Shown here: piece after piece, positions 21,009-29,285 of the stretch
Numbering within the stretch: the first letter of the stretch is position 1
Layout of the letters: the number at the start of each line of letters is the position of its first letter
Assembly (NCBI RefSeq): GCF_003047285.1
Contig: NZ_PZYX01000009.1
Coordinates: 100,985 to 164,984 of the forward strand
Direction: 5' to 3'
DNA length: 64,000 nt
Source of the DNA: Nocardioides allogilvus
GTDB taxonomy: Bacteria > Actinomycetota > Actinomycetes > Propionibacteriales > Nocardioidaceae
Notes under the pieces: model-generated
Seen by the model: only the letters and a program-made list of their open reading frames with translations
What the model was told of the DNA's origin: nothing
Databases searched by the model: none
Position numbers and translations under genes: made by a program

Positions 21009-21372
21009 CGCCGGTCCTCCCCCGGGCCGGCCGGGCCGGCTGGTCCTCTGCCCGCGTAGCGGATGACCTCGACCGGCTCCACGATCACCATGCCCTCGAG
21101 CTCCAGCCGCTCCAGCTCGGGGAAGCCACGAATCTGCTCGTCGGTGTCCACGATGACCACCGCGACAGGCGGGTCCTTGCGGAGCGACCACACCTGGGGG
21201 TGTGGATGTGGTTCGACTTGCCGAACCCCTCGATGCCACGAAAGGCGCTGGCCCCGTCCAGCCCGGCCCGGTGCGCCAAATGCACGATCTCGGTGTAAAC
21301 GGGATGGTGGTGCACCTGGTCGGACTCCCCCACCATGATCGTCAGCCTGCTCGCTGGACCCCGCAGCGTCAT
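21005..21372 (-). pseudogene. DUF190 protein, broken by a one-base frameshift
   Basis: DUF190 proteins (about 110 residues) accompany crcB genes and resemble PII-type regulators. The first half (21372 to about 21200) reads [18 protein letters not shown] to [11 protein letters not shown]. The second half (about 21193 to 21005) reads [19 protein letters not shown] to EVIRYAGR in another frame. Restoring one C to the five-C run (G run at 21196-21200 on the plus strand) rejoins the frames as HIHTPQVWSL. It is either a true pseudogene or a homopolymer error. Four-base overlaps with crcB on both sides show it was an integral operon member. Confidence 0.88.
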
Positions 21373-21941
21373 CGGTTCCTCACCTCGTCATCGTCGTGCG
21401 CGAACATGGAAGACTCGGGAGGTGCTGGATGTCGGGGTCGTGACCGTCTCGGCCTGAGTGCGATCAACCGTGCGGAGGCGATCCCGGCCCAGACGGCGAG
21501 CAGGCCGGCCAGGAGGGACCCTCCTAGATATGCGAACGCGGTGAGGACCTGTCCTTCGCCGAGCAGGAGGCGTGCGTCGAGCATGTAGGTCGAAAAGGTG
21601 GTGTAGCCACCGAGGAGGCCGACGCCCAGGAACGGGCGCACGTACCGCTGCGACGGCCACACGTCCAGCACGAACACCATCAGCACGCCGAGCGCGAACC
21701 CACCAGAGACGTTCTCAACGAAGGTCCCCCACGCGAACTCGGTCCCGGACCATGGGAGGAGCTCACCGACACCCCAACGTGCCAGGCTCCCCAGTGCACC
21801 GCCGGCGCTGATGGCGAGCAGCACGTCCCACTGCGACGTGAATAAGGAAGGCAACCGGTGGACCGTGCCGGTGAGCCTGTCACCGGACGTATCGGGATCG
21901 ATCGGCAGATCGCCGACGTCGGGGTCACTATTTTCGGGCAC
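21369..21941 (-). CDS. crcB: Fluoride exporter subunit, CrcB/Fluc (second copy)
   Basis: A 190-residue protein whose core (about 60-165) is a Fluc channel with [12 protein letters not shown], the pore Asn in [13 protein letters not shown], and [14 protein letters not shown]. The roughly 55-residue N-terminal leader and 25-residue C-terminal tail are longer than usual. The GTG at 21941 has AGGAG five bases upstream, inside a hairpin. It is the first gene of the crcB-DUF190-crcB-PAP2-uppP string and probably forms a heterodimer with the other CrcB. Confidence 0.92.
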   Translation of the reverse strand: MPENSDPDVGDLPIDPDTSGDRLTGTVHRLPSLFTSQWDVLLAISAGGALGSLARWGVGELLPWSGTEFAWGTFVENVSGGFALGVLMVFVLDVWPSQRYVRPFLGVGLLGGYTTFSTYMLDARLLLGEGQVLTAFAYLGGSLLAGLLAVWAGIASARLIALRPRRSRPRHPAPPESSMFAHDDDEVRNR

Positions 21942-21948
21942 ACGAACT

Positions 21949-21967
21949 CCTACCTGTCTCAGGTAGG
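21949..21967 (-). promoter_or_regulatory. Hairpin covering the ribosome-binding site of crcB
   Basis: A perfect 8-base inverted repeat, CCTACCTG and CAGGTAGG around AGA on the minus strand. Its 3' arm runs into the AGGAG of the crcB start at 21941. When folded it would hide part of the ribosome-binding site. Confidence 0.6.
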
Positions 21968-22013
21968 GACTGTTGGTGGCCTGCCGCCACGGTTGTCGGC
22001 GAGCCCCACCGCC
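21966..22013 (-). promoter_or_regulatory. Possible fluoride (crcB) riboswitch aptamer
   Basis: On the minus strand a stem GGCG/CGCC closes the loop GTGGGGCT, followed by the linker GACAACC, a second stem GTGGC/GCCAC, and then AGTCCC, which can pair with GGGGCT of the first loop. This is the layout of the crcB fluoride riboswitch (two stems, a pseudoknot and the ACC linker). Some normally conserved bases differ: GGCGGTG instead of GGCGATG, and no GCTGATG. The pseudoknot strand shares two bases with the hairpin that covers the start site, a plausible switch. Not confirmed by a model search. Confidence 0.45.
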
Positions 22014-22221
22014 ATCGTGTGCGCTCATGCTAACCAACTGCGACACTCACCGGCGAACCCGGACACCCCGAACACATCAGCGCGGACCGCCCAGCGTTTG
22101 GGATCCCCGACGATCACGCCGAAGGGTCGGGCCATGTTGGGCCAGGTTGGGCGCAGGAGTGCCCGAACCACACGACCCACCCACCGCGGGGTTGGTCGAA
22201 CCGACCACCACCCCTTGCCCG

Positions 22222-23283
22222 TCATGCGCCGGTGAGCTGTACGCCGGCGTAGGCGACCCCCGCGACGAGGACCCATGACATGAGGCCGAGCACCAGCGCG
22301 CGGCCTCCGGTGCGCCGCAGCACCGGGAGGTGGATCCCGGTGCCCAGACCGACCAGGGCTGCGGCGAGCAAGACCTCCTGGAGGACCTTCGCGCCGTGCA
22401 GGACCGGGTCGGGCAGGAGCCCGGTGCTCGCGACGGCGATCGCTGCCAGGAAGCCGGCGACGAACAGGGGAAGCAGCGGTGGGCGGCGCCCCGTCGCCGC
22501 CGCGGGAGTGCGACGCCGCAGCGCAACGGCGGTCCCGGCGACCAGCGGGGCGAGGAGCACGACGCGGCTGAGCTTGACGACGACCGCGGTCGTCAGGGCT
22601 CCCGGTACGCGGTCGGCTGTCGCGACGGTCTGGCCCACGTCGTGCACGCTTGCGCCGACCCAGCTGCCGAACGCAGCAGGGTCGAGCCCGAGGGGCTCAC
22701 GAAGCAGCGGGAGCAGCACGATGGCCAGGCTCCCGCACAACGTGACGAGCGCGATTGCGACCGCCGTGTCGTCCTCGTCCCCGCCGGCGACCTCCTCCAT
22801 CGCGGCGACGGCGGAGGCGCCGCAGATCGAGAAGCCGGTGGCGACGAGCAGGGACCGGGCCGGCGGCACACCCAGCAGCCGCCCAAGCAGGCGCGTTCCG
22901 GTGAACGTGACCGTGACGGTGGTGACCACGACGAGGGCACCGCGCGGCCCCAGGTCGAGCAGCTGTTGCAGCCCCAGCTGCAGGCCAAGCAGCACGACGG
23001 CCAGGCGCAGGAACCGGTGTGAGGCGACGTGGGTGCCGACGTGCAGGGAGGGGTGGTGCAGCCCGATGTTGACCGCGAGCGCGCCGATGACCACAGCGAC
23101 GGTGGAGGGGTTCACCGCTGGGACCAAGGCATGCACGCCGAACGCGACGCCGGTGGCGGTTGCGACGGCGAGCAACCCAGGTACCGGACTGCGGTGCCCG
23201 GGCTCGGGAGTGGGCGGGCAGGACGGGCGGCAGCGGCTGCCGGTGCGGTGTCGGTGGACAGGGGCTTCGTGGGCCGTGGTCAC
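22222..23283 (-). CDS. YeiH-family putative sulfate exporter / membrane protein
   Basis: A roughly 353-residue polytopic membrane protein of the YeiH (UPF0324) family with ten or so hydrophobic segments and the family motifs NIGLHHPSLHVG, RLAVVLLGLQLG and GFSICGASAVAA. Some relatives export sulfate, or respond to sulfonate breakdown. The GTG at 23283 is chosen because AAGGAG lies seven bases upstream; the ATG at 23289 would be only one base from it. It diverges from a LysR regulator, the usual arrangement for this family. Confidence 0.88.
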   Translation of the reverse strand: MTTAHEAPVHRHRTGSRCRPSCPPTPEPGHRSPVPGLLAVATATGVAFGVHALVPAVNPSTVAVVIGALAVNIGLHHPSLHVGTHVASHRFLRLAVVLLGLQLGLQQLLDLGPRGALVVVTTVTVTFTGTRLLGRLLGVPPARSLLVATGFSICGASAVAAMEEVAGGDEDDTAVAIALVTLCGSLAIVLLPLLREPLGLDPAAFGSWVGASVHDVGQTVATADRVPGALTTAVVVKLSRVVLLAPLVAGTAVALRRRTPAAATGRRPPLLPLFVAGFLAAIAVASTGLLPDPVLHGAKVLQEVLLAAALVGLGTGIHLPVLRRTGGRALVLGLMSWVLVAGVAYAGVQLTGA

Positions 23284-23351
23284 AGGCATTCTCCTTCGTC
23301 GGTACTTCCAGCCTGCGCCGGCAGACGGGCGCTCGGTAGACATCCTGGATC

Positions 23352-23363
23352 GATGACGTCATC
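23352..23363. promoter_or_regulatory. Palindrome GATGACGTCATC between yeiH-type gene and lysR
   Basis: A perfect 12-base palindrome 34 bases before the LysR start, in the 113-base divergent intergenic region. It is a candidate operator for the regulator. Confidence 0.4.
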
Positions 23364-23396
23364 CACCGGACTGATGGCGGGCTCTAGAGTGGGTCG

Positions 23397-24341
23397 ATGA
23401 CTCTCACCCGGGTGCCCGACCTCGACACCCTGTCGCTGCTCCTCGAGATCGTTGCCAGCGGCAGCCTGAGCAAGGCCGGTGCCTCCCGCGGGCTAAGCCA
23501 GCCTGCCGTGAGCGCACGGGTGCGCGGACTCGAACGGCTGGTCGGGTTCGCGGTCCTCACTCGCTCGGCCCGTGGCTCGAACCTCACCCCAAACGGTGCA
23601 CTGCTGGCCGAGTGGGCACGTGGGGTCCTCGCTGCTGCGGACGTCCTCGAGGCGGGCATCGCGTCCCTGCGCGGCGACCGCATCGCGCGGCTGCGGGTCG
23701 CGGCGAGCTTGACCGTGGCCGAGCATCTACTGCCGGGCTGGCTCGTCGTGCTGGCCGCAACGCATCCGGACACCGCCGTCAGCCTGACCGCAGGCAACAG
23801 CGACACCACGGCGGCCGCGGTTCTCGCGGGCGACGCCGACCTCGGCTTCATCGAGGGCCCCGACCTTCCCTCCGGCCTGTCCGCTCAGGTCGTGGCGACC
23901 GACCGGCTCGTGGTCGTCGTCGCGCCCGCTCACCCGTGGGCCCACCGCCGTAGATCGGTAGAGGCTGAGGAGCTGGCCGGAACGCGGCTGGTGCACCGCG
24001 AAGCCGGGTCGGGGACCCGCACCGCGCTGGACCGAGCCCTGACCCCGTTCGGTACCCCCACCCAACCCCTGCTCGAGGTGTCGACCAGCAGCGGCGTCCG
24101 CTCCGCAGTCATCGCCGGAGCCGGCCCGGCCGTGCTCTCCGACCTGGCAGTGCACGACGACGTCGCAGCCGGCCGCCTAGTCCAGGTCCCCATTCACGGA
24201 GTCGACCTCGACCGCTCGCTACGTGCCGTCTGGCTCACCGGCCAGCGACCGGTCGGCCCGGCAGAGGACCTGCTTCGGCTTGCAGTCCCCGAGAGGCCAC
24301 GAGCCCGGCGTCTACCCCGGAGCAGAGCGCGAGTTCGTTGA
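23397..24341 (+). CDS. LysR-family transcriptional regulator
   Basis: A 314-residue LysR-type regulator with an N-terminal winged helix (KAGASRGLSQPAVSARVRGL, about residues 27-46) and a substrate-binding effector domain from about 90. It diverges from the YeiH-type transporter and probably controls it. The last 15 residues are Arg-rich and may be poorly conserved. Confidence 0.92.
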   Translation: MTLTRVPDLDTLSLLLEIVASGSLSKAGASRGLSQPAVSARVRGLERLVGFAVLTRSARGSNLTPNGALLAEWARGVLAAADVLEAGIASLRGDRIARLRVAASLTVAEHLLPGWLVVLAATHPDTAVSLTAGNSDTTAAAVLAGDADLGFIEGPDLPSGLSAQVVATDRLVVVVAPAHPWAHRRRSVEAEELAGTRLVHREAGSGTRTALDRALTPFGTPTQPLLEVSTSSGVRSAVIAGAGPAVLSDLAVHDDVAAGRLVQVPIHGVDLDRSLRAVWLTGQRPVGPAEDLLRLAVPERPRARRLPRSRARVR

Positions 24342-24609
24342 GGATCGCTGGCGCTACCGTGACTCGCGCGAGCTGGTCAACGCGCCACAAACTACTGGTC
24401 ACACAGAGCGCCACCGCAGCAGGATTGGCTCGCGGAGCGCGCCAGCGCAGGATCGTCACGCGGAGCGTGACCGCAGCGGGAACGACGTGCGGCGCTCCGC
24501 AGTGCTGACGGCGCGGCGCACGTCGATCGCCGCAAGCGGATCCGCTTGCGGGCGCGCGCAGCGATCGTCGAGGAACGACACGTCCCGTCCTCGAAGGAGC
24601 CGAAGGATC
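24342..24609. other. Intergenic stretch with dispersed repeats
   Basis: No gene is recognised. The stretch holds the repeat at 24424-24447 and a related run to about 24500 with the alternating blocks GCGGAGCGTGACCGCAGCGG. A GAAGGAG site before the next ATG ends it. Confidence 0.55.
24424..24447 (+). repeat. Dispersed GC-rich repeat, copy 4
   Basis: The core is ATTGGCTCGCGGAGCG followed by CGCCAGCG. It differs from copies 1 and 2 at three positions and lies in opposite orientation to them. Confidence 0.6.
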
Positions 24610-25254
24610 ATGACGTCAAGCGCAAACAACAGCACCCCGTCGTCCCTGGCCGCCGCACATCTGTCCACCCAGGAGCAGCCGATCCACGAGGTCATCCGGC
24701 GAGCACACCAGCGCCTGGCAAGACGGTTCGAGGACCTCCACGTCGTGGCGTGGCCACGACAGGCACGCGACCTCCAGTGTCGCGCTGACGCGATGCTCAC
24801 CGACCTCACGCGACACGTCAACGCGGTTCGAGCCGTCGTTGTCGACGAGCTTCGGGCCGTTGACAACGGTGACACCGCGATCGCACTCCGCGACGCCTGT
24901 CATCGGGTCGAGCGAACCGCGGTCTGGGTCAAGGCTCGGCTCTACGGCAGCTCGGCGATGGCTCACTGCTCCTTCGCTGATCTGGTGACCGGGCTGGAGC
25001 TGGAGGTCAAGGCGATCGTCGACCTCGAGAACGTCGCGCTGGCCGATCTCGACCAATGCCACGACCACACCGAGCTGCTCCACATCGCGTTGCGGCTGCA
25101 CCGGATAGAGGAGACCGCACCTACCCGCCCGCACCCGCATCTCCCCCATCGGGGGCGCCTGGGCTCCGTCAGCCGCGCGATCGTCTCGCGCACCGACGCC
25201 CTCTGGGACACCTTCGAGGGACGTTGCGCTCCAGCAGCCGAGAAATTCAGCTGA
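24610..25254 (+). CDS. Alpha-helical hypothetical protein, hemerythrin-like pattern
   Basis: A 214-residue, mostly helical soluble protein. The segments with His and acidic residues (LTDLTRHVNAVRAVVVDELR, DACHRVER, LDQCHDHTELLHIALRLHR) recall the HHE/hemerythrin-like fold, but the metal ligands cannot be assigned with confidence. GAAGGAG precedes the ATG at 24610. It converges with the end of the hydrogenase operon, with only 9 bases between the stops. Confidence 0.65.
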   Translation: MTSSANNSTPSSLAAAHLSTQEQPIHEVIRRAHQRLARRFEDLHVVAWPRQARDLQCRADAMLTDLTRHVNAVRAVVVDELRAVDNGDTAIALRDACHRVERTAVWVKARLYGSSAMAHCSFADLVTGLELEVKAIVDLENVALADLDQCHDHTELLHIALRLHRIEETAPTRPHPHLPHRGRLGSVSRAIVSRTDALWDTFEGRCAPAAEKFS

Positions 25255-25263
25255 GTCGATCGG

Positions 25264-26025
25264 TCACGTCTTGGGCAGGGTCAACCGGACGTTGGTGAGG
25301 GTCACCTGCTCGGCGGAGGACGCGATCAGGGTCGCGGCCTGCGCGGCGGTCAGGCGGTCACAGGCGAAGGACCAGTGGAGCGCAGCCCAGTCGCCCTCGT
25401 CGAAGTCCGCCATCACGCCGTCCTCGGTACGCCGCGTCACTCGCTCCGGTCGAGGCTCATCCACGACGAGTCGCTGGTCGTAGGCCAGGACGTCGACCTC
25501 CACCAGCACCGAGTCTTCATCGACGTCGAGGACCCGGCCGGCCCGGATCCGACACGAGTCCAAGACGTGAAGGGGCTCGGGCAGTCCTGTCGCGAGCAGC
25601 CGCGTCCATGGATAGACGCCGAGCACGTGGAAGACGTGGGTGGGGCTCACCTCTGACAGCAGCTCCGCGTCGAGATGCGACCAGTAGTGCCCTGCCTGTG
25701 CGGCGAAGCGCTCGATGAGCCGCTCCCCGAGCACCCGCGAGTCCACCCGGTCGGTGTCCTCGGAGCCGGTCCAGTAAGCCCGGCCGACCCCCTCGGACAG
25801 CGGATCGAGGCCCAGCTGCTCACCCATCAGGACCTGGTAGGGCCAGACGCCGGAGAACTGACGAGCCACCCGGCGTACGGCACCGGCCTCCGTCGGCAGC
25901 CCACAGGCCGCCTGTTGGAGGACCGCCGCAGCCGTCGGTCCGCAGTAGCCCAGCGCGTTGGGGGCGTGCGCGTAGCGCGCGAACAACCGCTCGCCCGGAT
26001 CGCCCGACTGGTCCCGCTCCCTCAC
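25264..26025 (-). CDS. DUF6390 family protein at the end of the hydrogenase operon
   Basis: A 253-residue soluble protein that I match to DUF6390, found next to hypD in actinobacterial hydrogenase loci. Features are HAPNALGYCGP near the N-terminus, a central GVGRAYWTGSE, and a C-terminal QAATLIASSAEQVTLTNVRL. The GTG at 26025 overlaps the hypD stop (GTGA), so it is the last gene of the operon. A helper role in maturation or assembly is inferred from position only. Confidence 0.75.
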   Translation of the reverse strand: MRERDQSGDPGERLFARYAHAPNALGYCGPTAAAVLQQAACGLPTEAGAVRRVARQFSGVWPYQVLMGEQLGLDPLSEGVGRAYWTGSEDTDRVDSRVLGERLIERFAAQAGHYWSHLDAELLSEVSPTHVFHVLGVYPWTRLLATGLPEPLHVLDSCRIRAGRVLDVDEDSVLVEVDVLAYDQRLVVDEPRPERVTRRTEDGVMADFDEGDWAALHWSFACDRLTAAQAATLIASSAEQVTLTNVRLTLPKT

Positions 26026-27155
26026 AGTGCCGCGCGCTCTCCCACCATGATGGCCGTGTCGCGGTGCAGGCGACCGAAGTTGTAGTAGGCGGCGCAAGCG
26101 CCCTCCGGCGAGACCATACAGGTGCCGATGGGGGTCTCGGGGGTGCAGGCAGTGCCGAAGACCTTGCACTCCCACGGCTTGATGACACCCTTGAGCACCT
26201 CGCCGCACTGGCAGGCCTTGGGGTCGGCGACCCGTATGCCGGGCATCGAGAACCGTTCCTCGGCGTCCCATTCGGCGAAGTCGCGGTGGACCTTCAGTGC
26301 GCTCTGCGAGATGAACCCAAGACCGCGCCACTCGAAGTGGGGACGCAGCTCCATGGTCTCGTTGAGCAACTGGAGCGCCTGCGGGTTGCCCTCGGGACGT
26401 ACGACGCGGGAGTACTGGTTCTCGACCTCACAGCGGTCCTCCGCCATCTGCTTGAGCAGCATCTGCACCGACTGGAGGATGTCGAGCGGTTCGAAGCCGG
26501 CCACCACCATCGGCTTGCCGTAGACCTCGGGGACGAACCGGTAAGGCCGGGTGCCGACCACCGTGGAGACGTGGCCGGGACCCAGGAAGCCGGAGAGCCG
26601 CAGGTCTGGCGAGTCGAGGATCGCCTTGATCGGCGGCACGATCGTCACGTGGTTGGCGAAGACACTGAAGTTGGTGACCCCCAGCTGCTTCGCGCGCACC
26701 AGGGTGACCGCGGTGGACGGAGCAGTCGTCTCGAAACCGACCGCGAAGAAGACGACGTGCTTGGTCGGGTTCTCCATCGCGATCTTGAGCGCGTCGAGCG
26801 GTGAGTACACGAACCGGCAGTCCGCGCCGCGCGCCTTGGCGTCCAGCAAGGAGCCCGTTGACCCGGGCACCCGCATCATGTCGCCGAACGTCGTGAAGAT
26901 GACGCCTTCCTGCTGGGCCAGCCAGATCGCGTCGTCGATGCGTCCCATGGGGATCACGCAGACGGGGCAGCCGGGGCCGTGCACCAGCTCGATGTTGTCG
27001 GGGAGGATGTGCTCGAGACCGTGTCGGTAGATGGTGTGGGTGTGGCCACCACACACCTCCATGAACTTGTACTCATCCTCGGTGGCCAGCTCGGTGATCG
27101 TTCTGACCAGGGCGCGCGCGGCGGCCGGGTCGCGGAACTCGTCGACGAACTTCAT
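26022..27155 (-). CDS. hypD: Hydrogenase maturation protein HypD
   Basis: A 377-residue FeS scaffold that, with HypC, assembles the Fe(CN)2CO unit of the [NiFe] site. The signature blocks are MEVCGGHTHTIYRHG, GPGCPVCVIP, FFAVGFETTAP and the C-terminal 4Fe-4S ligands in CQCGEVLKG and GTCMVSPEGAC. Full length. It lies 10 bases after hypC. Confidence 0.97.
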   Translation of the reverse strand: MKFVDEFRDPAAARALVRTITELATEDEYKFMEVCGGHTHTIYRHGLEHILPDNIELVHGPGCPVCVIPMGRIDDAIWLAQQEGVIFTTFGDMMRVPGSTGSLLDAKARGADCRFVYSPLDALKIAMENPTKHVVFFAVGFETTAPSTAVTLVRAKQLGVTNFSVFANHVTIVPPIKAILDSPDLRLSGFLGPGHVSTVVGTRPYRFVPEVYGKPMVVAGFEPLDILQSVQMLLKQMAEDRCEVENQYSRVVRPEGNPQALQLLNETMELRPHFEWRGLGFISQSALKVHRDFAEWDAEERFSMPGIRVADPKACQCGEVLKGVIKPWECKVFGTACTPETPIGTCMVSPEGACAAYYNFGRLHRDTAIMVGERAAL

Positions 27156-27165
27156 CTCGCGTCTC

Positions 27166-27435
27166 CTACAGGCTCGTGGAGCTGAACTGCTCCAGCTCGT
27201 TGTCGTACTCGCTGCCCATCTTCTGGAGCTGCGCGAGCGTGGTCGCCGCCTCTTCCTCGTCGATCCTGGCCATGGCGAACCCGACGTGGACCAGCACCCA
27301 GTCACCGTCTTTGAGACCGGTGTCAGCCAGCAGCCGGACGCTGATGGTGCGGCGTACCCCCGACACGTCGACCTTTGCCAGATAGTTCTCCGCGTCGACC
27401 GTCTCGACGACTTGTCCTGGTATTCCCAGACACAT
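27166..27435 (-). CDS. hypC: HypC-family hydrogenase chaperone (first)
   Basis: An 89-residue HypC/HybG/HupF chaperone with the essential N-terminal MCLGIPGQV (Cys2 binds the iron intermediate) and the OB-fold end GDWVLVHVGFAMARIDEEEA. It sits between hypE and hypD and is the likeliest HypD partner. Two more HypC-type domains are encoded at 29282 and 30019. Confidence 0.95.
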   Translation of the reverse strand: MCLGIPGQVVETVDAENYLAKVDVSGVRRTISVRLLADTGLKDGDWVLVHVGFAMARIDEEEAATTLAQLQKMGSEYDNELEQFSSTSL

Positions 27436-27477
27436 GGCTCTTCCTCTCGATCAACAAACTCGGCGAGCAGAAACGGG

Positions 27478-28575
27478 TCAGCAGATACGGGGCAACGGGT
27501 CACCGACGAGCATGTCGACGATCCGGCTTCCGCCGAACGGGGTGCGCAGCGCCACGATGCCTGGAGGTTCTGCGACCACCTCCGCGATGATGGCGGCGTC
27601 CTCGCCCAGCGGGTGCGCACGCAGGGCCGCCAGCGCGGCCTCCGACTCCTCGACCGGCACCACCGCGACAAACTTTCCTTCGTTGGCGACGTACAGCGGG
27701 TCGATGCCGAGCAGGTCACACGCGCCGTTGACGATCGGTCGGACCGGCAGCCGCGCCTCCTCGATGATCACCCCGACGTTTGCGGACTTGGCCAGCTCGT
27801 TGAGCACCGTGCCGACTCCACCGCGGGTGGCGTCACGCATCCAGCGGGTGCCCGGTGCTGCGGCCAACAGCTCGCTGACGATGCCGCCGAGGGCGGCGGT
27901 GTCGGAGGAGATGTCGGCCTCGATGTTGAGCTCGCCGCGCGCGAGCATCACCGCCATCCCGTGGTCGCCCATGGTGCCGGAGACCAGGATGCGGTCGGTG
28001 GGTGCGACCCGCTCCGGTCCGAGCACGCGGTCGGTCGGGACGATGCCGATGCCGGCGGTGTTGATGAAGAGGCGGTCGGCGGCACCTCGGGGCACCACCT
28101 TGGTGTCGCCGGTCACGATCTCGACGCCGGCGAGTGCCGCTGCCTCGGTCATGTCGGCCACGATCTCGCGCAGCACCTCGATGGAGAGGCCCTCCTCGAT
28201 CACGAATCCGGCCGAGAGCCACTTCGGGACCGCACCGGAGACGGCTAGGTCGTTGACCGTGCCGTGTACGGCGAGGTGGCCGATGGAACCGCCGGGGAAC
28301 TGGATCGGCTGGACCACGTAGGAGTCGGTGGAGAAGGCCACCCGTTCGCCACTCGGCAAGGTCAACCCAGCCGAGTCGCCGAGAGCGGCGAGGGTCGGGT
28401 TGCCGAAGGCCTCCAGGAAGACGGCGTCGGTCAGCGCTGCCGATGACTTCCCACCGGCACCGTGGGCCAGCGTGATGACGTCCTCGAGCAACCGCGGCCG
28501 CCGCTGCCGGAAGGCTTCGATCCGCGAGAGCACTTGCAGCTCGCGCGGCGATTGGGCGCGTGGTGTGACCGTCAT
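27478..28575 (-). CDS. hypE: Hydrogenase maturation protein HypE
   Basis: A 365-residue enzyme of the PurM/ThiL fold that dehydrates the carbamoyl group on its C-terminal cysteine to thiocyanate, the donor of the iron cyanide ligands. The protein ends in PRIC, the required terminal Cys, and has ITLAHGAGGKSS and GGVGTVLNELA. The ATG at 28575 overlaps the SIS gene stop by 4 bases. Confidence 0.97.
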   Translation of the reverse strand: MTVTPRAQSPRELQVLSRIEAFRQRRPRLLEDVITLAHGAGGKSSAALTDAVFLEAFGNPTLAALGDSAGLTLPSGERVAFSTDSYVVQPIQFPGGSIGHLAVHGTVNDLAVSGAVPKWLSAGFVIEEGLSIEVLREIVADMTEAAALAGVEIVTGDTKVVPRGAADRLFINTAGIGIVPTDRVLGPERVAPTDRILVSGTMGDHGMAVMLARGELNIEADISSDTAALGGIVSELLAAAPGTRWMRDATRGGVGTVLNELAKSANVGVIIEEARLPVRPIVNGACDLLGIDPLYVANEGKFVAVVPVEESEAALAALRAHPLGEDAAIIAEVVAEPPGIVALRTPFGGSRIVDMLVGDPLPRIC

Positions 28576-29285
28576 CGGCCGACCTCTTCCCGAGTAGGTG
28601 TTTGGGTAGCGGGGGGCGTCGCGCGGCGGACGGCGCGCAGCTCCCGCATGGTCTCCTGCGCGACGGCCCACAGCCGGTGGCCGATCATCGCGTGCGACTC
28701 CTGAATCCGGTGGATGGACTGGGAGTCGACGGTGAAACAGTGGTCGAGCTCGTCGCTGGCCTGCATCTGACCGCCGTCGTACCCGGCGAAGCCGATGGTC
28801 AGCAGGCCGCGCTTGCGGGCCTCCCCCAGACCGCGGAGCAGGTCATCCGAGTTACCGCTCGTGGACAGGGCGATCGCGATGTCCCCCGGTGTGGAGTGCG
28901 CGATGATCTGACGGCTGAAGATGAGCTCGAAGCCGACGTCGTTGCCCAGGGCGGTGACGACCGCCTGGTCGTCCGTGAGCGACCACGCCGCCACGGGCCG
29001 GCCAGCGGGCGGGTTGCAGAAGAGGCCGGCCAGGGTCGCGGCATCGGTGGAGGAGCCACCGTTGCCGAACGTATAGAGCCTGCCGCCGGCCACGAACCGC
29101 TCGCCCATCGCGCGGCCCGCAGCCACGATGTCGCCCTCCATCCGCGCGAGCGACGAGCGCTGCAGGTCCCGGGAGATGGTCGCCTTGTCTCGAGCCGAGG
29201 AGGCGAGATCGACCAACAGGGCCTGCGGATCCTTCTCGTCGGCCTCGATGAAGGGATAGAGGAATCCAGTGCTGTCGTCGGTCAT
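28572..29285 (-). CDS. SIS-domain sugar-phosphate isomerase-like protein (GmhA type)
   Basis: A 237-residue SIS-domain protein close to sedoheptulose-7-phosphate isomerase: FGNGGSSTDAATLAG, ALSTSGNSDDLLRGL and IQESHAMIGHRLW are the expected substrate loops. It has no lipopolysaccharide context here. It is coupled by 4-base overlaps to hypE and to the SIS-HypC fusion gene, so it belongs to hydrogenase maturation or regulation. SIS genes at this place are known in group 1h loci, but their substrate is unknown. Confidence 0.9.
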   Translation of the reverse strand: MTDDSTGFLYPFIEADEKDPQALLVDLASSARDKATISRDLQRSSLARMEGDIVAAGRAMGERFVAGGRLYTFGNGGSSTDAATLAGLFCNPPAGRPVAAWSLTDDQAVVTALGNDVGFELIFSRQIIAHSTPGDIAIALSTSGNSDDLLRGLGEARKRGLLTIGFAGYDGGQMQASDELDHCFTVDSQSIHRIQESHAMIGHRLWAVAQETMRELRAVRRATPPATQTPTREEVGR

